This document shows, piece by piece, positions 25,262-37,000 of a DNA stretch of 64,000 bases. The notes below the pieces were generated by a model. That model was not told the origin of the DNA and did not search any database. It saw only the letters and a list, made by a program, of their open reading frames with translations. Numbering within the stretch: position 1 is the stretch's first letter; each line of letters starts with the position of its first letter. A program made the position numbers and the translations under genes. This stretch comes from Trichoplax adhaerens (lineage: Eukaryota; Placozoa; Uniplacotomia; Trichoplacea; Trichoplacidae). The DNA is taken from the NCBI RefSeq assembly GCF_000150275.1, contig NW_002060968.1, forward strand, positions 467,788 through 531,787. Reading direction: 5' to 3'.

Positions 25262-26211
25262 AATGTTCAATAATTTACTTGTGGTGCTAACTTCGGCTGT
25301 AAGTTTAACCGAAATATGAGATGGTACCGTTGTGAACACAGATACTAATGTTGGTCTCGACTTTCAAAATATAAGTAATCTTTGTCAAAAATAATGTCAA
25401 TTACAGCTGGCGGATCTAAATAAGACCATTATTAACTGCTTGTCTTTGTATTTGATCAGTTTATGTCTATTTAAGAAAATAGTAATTATAGATTGCCTCT
25501 AAATATAAAAGAAATCAAGTTATTTTACTAGAATACCTAATGCAAGTATGAATTAAAGTAGATACTAATAGACTATAATATAAAGTCATTTTTAAGAACC
25601 GTTCTTAACCATAACAGATAGTTTCCATATATCCATATTACCATATTTACCAAAGGCAAAGATCGATACTATCAATGTATGCTAACTCGTTTTATTTCAA
25701 TTCATTTAACAATGAGATTATTTCCAATAACAATGATTATTATTATCCATGGCATGTACAGAAAAGTTAATTGACATATTGATTAAATGGCATTACTACT
25801 ACAAACAGAAAAAGTTCATATTGAAAGCAACTTTTGATATTCTCTATAGCAGCATTATAAAATGCAAATAATTTGATTTCATTTATTAAAATGGCATAAT
25901 GCAAATGAAACTGTAGTAACGGTTGTGTTCCTAATGTTATACTGCTGCCATAGTGATCATTGTTAGTAAGCCATTTAAGGGCTAATTTGATTAAGAGCAT
26001 AGGTGGAAATAATTTTTCCCTGATGTACATCAAACAATGATTTAAAATTATGACAATATCAAGTTGAAAATATCACAACGATGTATTAAACCAATTCCTA
26101 AATTTACAAATTTCGAAAAAAATAGCTACTGCATAGAAGACTAAATTTAATTCTGTTAGATTAATATCTTAGGCTTAATGAAAATTAAATGATTAAATTG
26201 AACAAAATAAC
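25262..26211. other. Spacer upstream of GPCR-2
   Basis: Presumed 5' flank of GPCR-2 on the minus strand. No TATA element, repeat or second gene could be supported. Confidence 0.4.
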
Positions 26212-27030
26212 TATATGGTAAGTTTTCTCCCTTCAAAGTAGGGCCAGGATAGTAGACAAGTTCATTTGTTAGCCGACCCGACTTTCCTGATATTAGATAG
26301 CAGTGGATAAATATGAGTGTATCGTTTAATTAAGAAATTAAATGCCGATGCGACAAGTTGTCTCTCTTCAGAGTAAAGTCGAGATAGTAGACAAGTTGAT
26401 TTATTAGAGTTGACTATCCTGCTATTTGATAGCAGTAGATAAATATATAGCTGAAGAACATAAATACGGACCTGGCAAGTCGTCTCTCTTCGATGAAAAG
26501 TTGACACAACAGGCAAGTTAATTTGATTACAGACTTGACTTTGCTGGTATTGGATAGCAGTTGATAAATATATCGTTAAAAAACAAATGCTGAAATGGCA
26601 AGTCGTCTCTCTCTGATGTAAGGTCAAGATAGTGAACAAGTCGATTTTTAAACAGATTTAGCTTCACTACTCTTGGATAGCAGTATTAAATATACTGTTT
26701 GATTGAATAAAATACCAAAGGGACTATTCGCCTCTCTTTGAAGTTGAGATAGTGGATAAGTTAATTTGTTAACAGACTTGACTTTCAGCTATTGGATATC
26801 GTACGAATAGATAAATATTCTGTTTTAAAGAACAAAATAGCTATATAAAGTAAAGTTGAGATTGTCGAAAAGTTATTTTGTTAGCCGACTTGACTTTCAG
26901 CTATTGGATACCGCGCGAATAGATAAATATTCTGGTTTAAAAAACAAAATAGCTATATAAAGTAAAGTTGAGATAGTCGAAAAGTTAATTCGTTAATAGA
27001 GTTGATTTTCTTACTATTAGATAGCTGTAA
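26212..27030. repeat. Degenerate tandem array, about 122-bp period, about 7 units
   Basis: A unit starting CAAGTCGTCTCTCTTC and containing GACTTGACTTT, a TATTGGATAGCAG block and GATAAATAT recurs with phase marks at about 26354, 26476 and 26598 (spacing 122). A unit of about 126 bp follows, then shortened units of about 112 bp at 26866 and 26978. The last two full units share an extra ACGAATAG/GCGAATAG insertion after the GGATA block, so they duplicated most recently. The minus-strand frame through the array (26262-26639) is itself repetitive and lacks an ATG, so it is not taken as a gene. Confidence 0.75.
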
Positions 27031-27627
27031 GTACCGTAATATAGAATTAATTGCTAGTTTTCAGTTTCATTCAAATTTTTTGTTGTTGCCCTTCAATTGG
27101 CAGTTACTAATCGAAAAAATTAGGCTTAAAATTGTATTTCAGTTATTTTTGTTTATATATCTGCTCCTTTATAGAACGTCAGCAAGGAAGAAGAATCTTA
27201 AATATTTGATTATGGATTTGCATTTATTGAAAATTCTTCCTCAATAAATGAACTTGTACTTCATAACTAAAAATGAGGTTAAATATGGGGTGATTGATGT
27301 GTTGATCTATTTAAAACAGGAAGACCCCTTTTAGATTGTAAAAAGTTATAATATGATAAAAAATTATCCTTATATGGCTTGAAAATAAATGTATAGACTT
27401 AATTTCAGATGAATCATAAACAATGATAGCTTGTTATAAATTAAATTATGAAAAGAATAGCCGATGCTATAGCTGGATAATCCAGAAAGAGTGTGAAGGA
27501 TTGTTTTGATGAATTTGCCATATAGTTTTAATCAGGCTTTTTTCTAAGATAAACCCTTTCAGTTTCACAAAGAATATGACATAAAAAAGTAGAATGCCAA
27601 GGAGTATTCAAGCTACTATATGTACGT

Positions 27628-27652
27628 TGTATGTACGTTGCACGTACATACA
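27628..27652. repeat. Perfect hairpin, 11-bp stem, 3-nt loop
   Basis: TGTATGTACGT, loop TGC, then ACGTACATACA: a perfect inverted repeat. The left arm overlaps a tandem ATGTACGTTG / ATGTACGTTG pair, so it may simply reflect slippage in a simple-sequence tract. No gene adjoins it. Confidence 0.6.
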
Positions 27653-28132
27653 CATATAAGCAGCAAAGATTTACTATTTAATTTTTAAGACATATAAAGT
27701 ACGAAAAATACCTCACATCTCCTTAACGCGGTTTTTTGAAGAGAGTTTTCTTCGTTATTTTGTAAAGTAATCGCAATTAATTATATCATAGTAACTAATT
27801 TGTCGGTGTTAGCTTCTCTGGCTTGCATTGATAAGATTTCAGATTCTAACTGGCTACAGTAGCCAGAATAATGTATGGTTGGATTTCTTAAAGTATCATG
27901 ACAAAATGTTTATGTCATATTTAGTTAAAGCTTAAATTGAGCATCCTGCTTTTAAATATTGGAGGATACAATATAAGTTAGCGGTAGTAAGCTGACTAAG
28001 AATGATTTATACATCTTTCAACAGTAATATGTAAGGAATATTATTGATAGAATACATACTCTAGCTATTTATATAAATTATGACTTTTAGCCTAGGTGAT
28101 ATTATCTCGATAAGCTAACGTCATTTTCATTA

Positions 28133-28280
28133 AGAATGAAAGAATCATAAAATACTAAAAATCAATTACTTTAATACCGGTACTAGTTAATATCAAACAG
28201 GATGTTAGAATGAAAGAATCATAGAATACTAAAAATCAATTATTTTAATACCGGTACTAGTTAATATCAAACAGGATGTT
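28133..28280. repeat. Recent 74-bp tandem duplication
   Basis: Copies at 28133-28206 and 28207-28280 differ at only about two positions. Both contain ATACCGGTACTAG and end ACAGGATGTT. This is a recent duplication with no coding content. Confidence 0.85.
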
Positions 28281-31018
28281 TTTGGATATGTTTATCCTAT
28301 GCCTATATATTTTTTTCTATAAATTGAAAATATTTTTCCGTTACCATGTTTATAATTTGACTATGCGTTATCTATTAAGTTATTATTGCTATCACGACAA
28401 TACTAGCATTCTAGGTGCTAAAAGGAATCGTATTGAAGTAACATTAAAAATACTATAGCCAAAGGTTTCATTATTATTATCAATTATATCAATGGATAAA
28501 ACAATATGAAATTTTACTACAAATATTATATAAATTGCTTGTTTAGCTTATTGCAAATGGAATATCTTAATGCCACTATTGCATCATACTAATCTTCTAT
28601 AGATTTCAGGCATAATATAGACATAAGAATTTTGCTATTGGCTTTAATCTATAAGCACATTATATAAGAAATTAAACGGTAATCCTATTTATAAGTTTTG
28701 GTTACTTCAAATATATTTGTACACTTACTAAAAAGAAATTGACTCAAAATTTTGTCTCATTCGAAATATTAGCAGTGATTTGCAGAGCCATTCCAATTTT
28801 TTATGCCCAGTTTTATATAATTTATCGCTAAGCTACACTCTTGCAGACTTGTAACATTAAGAATTGAGTATTTTAATATCTGTCATTTTTCAGATTAAAT
28901 TGACATATCCTATCACTGAGGTATCTAGGAAATGTATGACTTCGAGAGAATAATTTATGTATACCTATTACTACTTCATAGGGGATTAGTAAGATGAAAG
29001 TTCAATTATCAGATATCACTGAATTGAATATGAAATATTTAGAAGTTCGTTATCTTATTAGATTATGGATGCCTCTCTGCTGTATATCTACTTAAAACGT
29101 ATTGAAAGAGAAAAAATCCAAGTATTTAATGGGGTCTACTAGTACTATTTCGCTGAACCTTGCATTATAAACAAATGGCCCCGCAAGATATTATGAATGA
29201 ATTAACTAAAAATAGTACAAAAGATTAATTATTTCCACTTAACATTGTGTAGCTATTGGAAAGTTGCTCCCATTTCAATTTTTGACTAGATATCTATATA
29301 TTATACTATCCAAATTTTAGTAATCATGCATTTACTTTGAATTTTTGATTAATTACAAGCCATTGATATAGATATCATTTACAATTCCATTTCATTTAGG
29401 AAATTCATCTTAAATTGACGCTGTCATAAATATGCCTTAAAACAGGAGCCAAGAAATGATATTCGAAATGATTGTGATTGAGTTTTATTCTTTGAATAAA
29501 TCATTTGAGAAATAAAATTATATCTCATATCGATTATTTCACCACTAATATATGGCACCAAAGATGTTGCATAGAAGTGGTAGTATATAAATTACTGTGT
29601 AGCCATATCAGCTTATTTTACCGGCTATATTCGCGGATATTGTACGAAAATAAATTAAGTTAATGATTATTTATGAAAGCTTCGTATCTGTAATAATTAA
29701 AACCTGAAATTTATATTTAATTTAATTTTGCAACTTTCTAGGTAAGACAATGATTTTAAAGAGTACAATAATTTCATTTATTGACTTCGCCAAAGTTACA
29801 ATATGCGCGTGCATAACAAATACAATTAAAACAACTATCTATGTCTATTGCGAAAATTCTATGTAATATCTTGTGGGCTATTAGTTTATAATGCAACGTT
29901 CGTAAGGTATTCTCACAGCAGTTCAAATTAGTCGAGTTGAAGAGAAATATACTAGCCTATCGCTTAATTTATTATGTGAATTAGTCAGCATATAAGCAAA
30001 TAGGAAACGATGTTTGCAATGCCATAATATGTTTGAATACTAATTATATCAAGCGAAATAAGATAAATTTTAATTTCAAGATGAAACAAGTTATTATTCT
30101 GATTGGCTTTTACATAATCTTTATTGGCTTTACATAACCGAAGACCTCATATAACTTTCTGTATTAACTATTTTAGTAAGTCATTTAGCTGGATTTGGCC
30201 AAAACAAATTTATGGTGTGATATGATATTATTTGTCGGATTTTAAGGCTAGCGTGTTTTCGCGCCTAACTTATATATTTACTGCTTATTAGTCTCTATAT
30301 TGCTAACTAAATAAGGATATCCTATAAATACGTATTTGCTTTAATTTACTCAGATTTTATTGGTTAATATCTGGAAGAAAAAGCTTGTATTATTGACAAT
30401 TCAATCAACCTTAGCTATTGTTTATTTAATGTTCTAGAAGATACAATAGCCTAGTTTAACTTCGTGTTACGAAAAATTTTCTGGCCCTTCGAAGTCTTAC
30501 AGATTATAAATACAAAATATCAAAAAAGGGCTTCAATCTGCTAAAATTACATTAAATCTTTTAAGAATTTATAGCAGCATTATATATCCATGGAACATGT
30601 ATAAGGAATGTAGCCTTTAGATTAGCTTTAGAATCATCCTGCGACGAGTAATAGTAAAAATTAAGCTATCTTATCATGTAAACGTTCGTCAAATTATAAT
30701 GTCTTCTTGTTTACTTTATTGTTTGGTAAAGATTAATTATTTTGCATCTAGATCCTTTAATTAATATTATAATCTGATGGAAATTCTATATAGCGTGTTA
30801 CTGTAGCTTTTGCAAAGAGGGCGTTTCTATTCGGATAATTGCATAATTTACACTAAATAAAGCAATATGGGATACATTCCTAATTTGATGTAACGTTCTT
30901 AATCGCGGTTATCATAAGAGATATTAACTCTTATGAACTACTTTGTTTGTTTCTAGTTGTATTTATAATGACTCCAGCATTGTTACAAAAATATACTATT
31001 GAACGACTAATTTACAAA

Positions 31019-34000
31019 ATGGCTCCGATTATACTTTGCTTGATACTTCTTTCAGTTTGTCCATTATTAGGTAAGCTTAAAATCCTAATTCACGCAGCAA
31101 CTTTGAATTCTTGCAATATCTACTGATTTATTGTCTTCATTTTAATCAAATTTTGATCAGACAGATATTGTTTTATTTCATTTAAGATATTTAACTGAAT
31201 GGTAGTGGCACTAGCAAATTTTAAAATTTTAGTTGTGAATTTTGACAATCAGTTATAATCAGATGGCACATTATTGGCCATCAATGGTGTTTAATCTTTC
31301 GAATCAAACTTAATCTTACTCTACTTTATCTCTTTAGCTATAACTCTAAAAGAAAAAAATTTTGTTTAACTAATTTGGCACACCACTGTTGAAAAATCAT
31401 CTCGATATCAGCAATTACGCAACCAGTAAACATTTTATACATTAGCTTATACTTTACCAGCTAAACTAACGCTATCTCGCATTAAACTATCCTTTCAATC
31501 TCTTTCTATTTGTGAATTCATCTTTATAGTTTATAAGATCAGAACTTCGTAACACGTTTACCTATCATTAAATCTTGTCCGGGACTTGTACAGAGAATAG
31601 CTAGTTATGATGTTGCTATTAACTGCTAAATGCATATGATTTTTAAAGCCTTCTCTCAGTGTCCAGTGCAGTGCCAGTGCACAGGAAATCCTGTAACCAC
31701 CGTAGCTTGTACTGGATCACAAATCACATCTCTTCCAATATCTACACAAAACTACGATAAAGTTACTAAATTGTAAGTATAATCATTTTATCAAATTACA
31801 TTAAATTCATTGAAATTGGATTCATTTAGCAAAATAATTTATTTATTGAGATTTTTTGCTTGAAATTACAGCATTTTAGCTAATACCGCCGTCACTACTC
31901 TCCCTGTTAACAGCTTCAACAAGTTTCCAAACTTACTTCATTTGTAAGTATAACTCATATGCGCTTATTAGATTATAATTTCTTACCTATTTGGACTAAT
32001 ACTGCAAGCACATCATTGTTAAGGCAACTCATCTCGCCTTAATAAAATAACGTTCCATCACTCCTAATAAATGCACATAAATACAAGCCTTATACGAGTT
32101 TTATGCACTAGGAACTAACTAATGCCAGGTTATCGTAGTCAGTGCTATGTGAGAGAAGAAAGGATGAAAGAGGAAAGTTATTAATAGAATTGCGGCAGTG
32201 TAAATGATTTCTTCCATGTATATATTAACATACATTAGCATCAATGAACTAAAGCTATCATAGAGTTATACAGTACATTATAAACTCATCTGTAATTTGA
32301 TTTTGAAATCTACTTGGAACGTCCGTAATTTTTATAAGACATACCGTAGAATAGAAATAATAAAGTCTGAGAGGGTGTAGCAGTATCTTACTGAATGATA
32401 TCATTTTTGTTATAAATTATAAAAGATCTTCTGCAAGTTACGTGCTAAAAGTAATAAAATAAATTGCGTAGCTATGTTTCGTAGACGATTGTATATAACT
32501 AGTTATTTTACCTTAAATTGTAAAGTAGATATTCAGACTGAGGCACAGTTTCATACTGATGGATATTTCTAGATACATTAGTGAGTACTAATAGTAATGT
32601 AGAGAAGAGTGTATTTTTTTCAGGTAGAGCAATATTTTAGATAATGATATTATTTTATAGTAAATTATATAAGACTCTTTTAAGGATACGAATAGTAATG
32701 AAAGCAATTGAGGAAGAATGTGTTACTTTTCAGGTAGAGCAGAGTAGTAGTTTAGTTAATACCTTTTTTGTAACAACCATATATGGCTCTTGCTGAAGTA
32801 CTAACGGAAAGAAAGTAACTGTGTAGCTAAGCTTCGCAGATTTTCATGTTTGAGATGTTGTTATTACGATTAATTGCAAAACAGACATAAAAACTAAGGG
32901 CCAGTTTAATGCTTATAGTTGTTGATAGCTATTTGTTTATCAATAGCTAATTACAAGTTCACAGTATTAGACTAGAGATTACTTTCTGCTCTGGATCCCT
33001 TCTTATTGAGCGCGTTTAATAAAGTCTGCACGAATTAAAAGAGGGCAACAGCGATAAAATGTATTAGAACTGAGACTAAGAAGGCAGGATGATTGAATCA
33101 AATTAGTCTAGAATTTATTCTCCAAAAAAATTATAATAAACCAGCTAGTTCAACTACATCTATAAAATAAAATATTGTAGATATAGTAAATAGAATGCAT
33201 CGAGCAAAATGTAAATGATAAATTAGTTTACTTTGGTTAATTTTCTGTCGTTAGGAATAAATTTTAAAACAATGGCTTTGATAAGTTACTATTTAGTGCT
33301 AAATTTTAGATTAGCACATATAGGACAGCTTTTATTTCTTCAAGTTTGTCATGCAATCTTTATTTTGGTTTACATTTTCTGTTGTAGGTATTTGAGCAAT
33401 AACCTAATTAGTGATATTAAAGTTGGTGCGTTTAATAATTTGTCTGCCTTATCGTCATTGTAAGTGGCACAAGTTTAATTATTATTTCCATTTTTCGTAC
33501 CATTATTTGAACAATTCGTCGAATTGGTATTTATCGTCACATAACTTTTATTATGATTTCGTGCTCTTGTATTTGCTTTTTAGAGATTTATCTTCCAACA
33601 AAATACAAACTTTGCCAAACCTGGTGTTTAATTCGCTTTATTATCTTTCAGAATTGTGAGTAATTGTCACGGTACGAACTACCGTGAAGAAATAGCTATT
33701 TAAATTTGGTGAATATAATATAGTGATAATATATTACAACTAGTTACTTACAATAAGAATTACTCTAATTGTAAATGTTTTACTGTAAATTTAATGCTGT
33801 GCTCTAATGTGCACTGAAATGATTCTGTGAATGGACATGTTGTAGTCCGAACGTAAAAAATTAGTTCGTAGATGTTCTCACCTAAGTATTTTTATAAGAT
33901 GACTCGTGAATGTTAGCTGCTGTAGAAGGGTATATAAACCCGTCAGATAGTTGAATAAAGCAGTTGTCAATTGTCTAGTTGAGTTTAACGTAGAAGCAAA

Positions 34001-37000
34001 GGCGTTTAAATTCTAGTGAGATAGTTAAGGGATACTGAATCCCGGAGACTATAGTAATTTAGAGATTTGTTTTACGTTATCCTTGTCACGAAGCTGGTTT
34101 GTGACAGTAATATTTTAAATGAAGTTAATTTTACTTCTTTACGTGCTGATGATAGTAACTAAAATTGTAAATATGTAACAAATTGAATAGGTTATTGATT
34201 AAATTTGCATGATTGGACTATTTATTTGTTGTATTAAGAATAATTTTTGAATTTAATCTTTAAATGTCATATTTTATTATATCTTATGCCAAACTTATCT
34301 TGAATTAATAATTACAGTAATTATGATTGTTTTTAAAGCCTTTTAACTTGTTCCAGTAAAAATTATTCAAAGACAAGATAAATTCAATATAAGGCAATTC
34401 ACTCCGACAAATGCTGTGTATAATTGCTAGAAATTATTAAGCACGTAGACATTCGTCAAAATGATACTTTACTTTATTACTCTGCCATATAAGCTTTAAC
34501 TATAGTTTAGTAAACCGATGAGAAAATATCTAATACAATGGAATAAGATATTCATTAAAGTGTAAGTTGCCATTAATAGCGTTGAAGCAGCAAAAGTTAT
34601 AACTAGAACATGTACTTCTTAAATTATATTGCGAATAACTGCTTTATCCGCAGTAAATTTAAAGTATCTAAACGCTATCCAATACTAAGGAAGATTAAAA
34701 TAGTAATGTAAAAGAAAAAAAAAATTCGCAGATATTATAGTCTAGTGCTGAAAAATTTATAACCAGTGCAAATGTACTAATTAAGAGACTGCAAATAATT
34801 GTTTGTCAAGAGTAACTTTTAAAGTACCTCAATCCAACTCGATAGTACAGAAAATTAAAGTTACTTATCGGTATTCAATTATGACAATGATAATATTTTA
34901 TTACAGATTTAGAACAATCGCACATGACTACCCACATTCCTTAAAAAGTTTAGGCGGCACTTATTTCTTTTATATCTTCATTGAACTTGACTTGTATTGC
35001 TATACGAAATTTAAAACCTAAATAAGTGTTCCAGATTTAATTGATGTTCTTTTATTTTTCTGTCTGCTTGCTATCAGAAGTTAAATTGTATTTTTTAAAT
35101 GTTATCATTAGGGATCTGTATAATAATAGTATTTCCTCAATTCAAGATCAAGCCTTGGCTGGAATGAAATTTCTATTAACATTGTACGGATTATGATATT
35201 AACTGATTAATCGATTGATTCTAGTTACAATAATTGCTTCTATATCATAATGATGTCGTATAATAATCGATAGTACCGATATCTGAAGCAAATTATACTA
35301 TGAGGATGTGAAAATTTACATCTTTGTGTCACTGTTCTTGATTATGAATACTTTCGGTAACAACATTGAAGCATCATCTCCATTTATTTCTTGTTAGGCA
35401 ACTCTTTAACAACAAATTAACGTCTATTCCGTATAAAGCTCTTGAACAATGCCTACTTCTTACCAAGTTGTAAGTAAAATTTTAAATCAAAACAGTAAAC
35501 GTATCCAATCTATCCAGTAAATCCATGGTACCTGAATTTAATGGAACTAAATATTAAAATAGACTATTCTGCAAATTTTTATTTAACATTAATTAGAAAT
35601 TTGAAATATAACAGCATAACCTCAATTGATAGTTCAAAGTTGGATCTACACAAATTAACCGTATTGTAAGTAAATATTGCTTGAGAAAATGAACTTTTTA
35701 GATAGTATTCATAGTATTTATTTATTTTCGTAATCATTTTTACAAGTATTACTGAAGATCTACTCCCAGTTCAATATGATCTTCATGCCATCATTCTTGT
35801 AAATTAATCTTGATATCTTGCCAGCATGGTAACTGGACTCAAATGACATTTAATAAATAGATGGTGTTAATTAATATGACGCCTTATTAGAGAATTAGGT
35901 TTTAACAAGATTGCTTCTGTTGGAAATATGGCATTTGATAATATACCAAATGTTCTGATGATGTATGTACGCCAGATATGATCAAATAGCTGGTACTGCA
36001 CTATTTAGCAAACGGAAATTTTGCTCCAAGATTTAAAGAACATTTCAACTATTTCTATGTATAGTGATTTAACACATAACAACATTAAGACCATTACCCA
36101 AAGGATGTTTTCCAAAATTAAGAAATTAAAGTCTCTGTAAGTTTTGACTAATTACATCTTATACTAAGTGATAAGCTTAATATTACTATGTTAGCGAATC
36201 GTTTTAATGGCTACAGTATGTAGAAGTCCTTCTTCATTGAAACCAAATACAATTGCGAAAACTAATCTTTAAAATGCCTTATTGCCATTTAGGTCTCTTT
36301 CTAATAACAAAATAACATATATTCCGAATGGTTGCTTTATGGGGTTTAACTCGTTGACCAACCTGTAGGAATAAGATTTTTGTTCTGTTTGTAAAATTAT
36401 TACTATACATAATAAGAAAATCTACAACTTTATATTGCTAATAAATTAGTTTGCATCTCTGCTGCATTTGGTATTTATTGAAATAATTAGAAACGCTTTA
36501 ACAATTTCCATAAAAATAACTTTAATGCATTTGATTTTCAATCAAACTTTGGTTTAAAAAATTCTGCAGGGACTTAAGTAATAACCAAATTACCACGATT
36601 AACCAACAGAGTCTCGGATCATTACCTAGCCTTACGCAGCTGTACGCCAAATAGACATATCTTATATTGAACGTATCTTTTCTGCGTATAATTTATAGAT
36701 AATTTTTGAGTTATGATTGCTTGTATCCTTAGGAAAATAATTCGTTAATAATTTTAATAGTGCATTCATTTAATTTATGTATTTTTCGGCAGATCGCTGG
36801 GCTCTAATTTGATTTCGTATATTGCGGATTCTAGTTTCAGTTCCATGCCCAAATTAATGGATCTGTAAGTTTAAAATACTTATTTGTTAGGATTGAAATT
36901 TTAGGGTTTCAATTTTAATTTATCGATTATTTATGCTGAGATTTTTAACAATCAATGCAATTTTTTTGCAATGATTTCATAATGAGGTCACATATTTTAT

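Larger units (their letters stand above)
27031..31018. other. Spacer upstream of LRR-A
   Basis: No gene recognised. It holds an 11-bp-stem hairpin (27628-27652) and a 74-bp tandem duplication (28133-28280). The promoter of LRR-A should lie at the right edge, but I could not pick a convincing core element. Confidence 0.45.

Noticed and set aside
25262-25339. An N-terminal extension of GPCR-2
   Set aside because: The upstream extension begins with GTG. The first ATG at 25261 gives an N-terminus of normal length before TM1, matching GPCR-1.
26262-26639. A 125-codon minus-strand protein with internal repeats
   Set aside because: The apparent repeats are the DNA tandem array; no ATG start and no recognisable domain.
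26212-27030. A CRISPR array
   Set aside because: Units are long, diverged and contiguous without unique spacers, and the context is a eukaryotic nuclear genome.
31658-31660. The CTCAG acceptor directly before the first Cys codon of the LRR-A N-cap
   Set aside because: It gives the wrong phase after the exon 1 donor. The AAAG acceptor at 31647-31648 restores the frame (P-L-L-A-F-S-Q-C), paralleling LRR-B.
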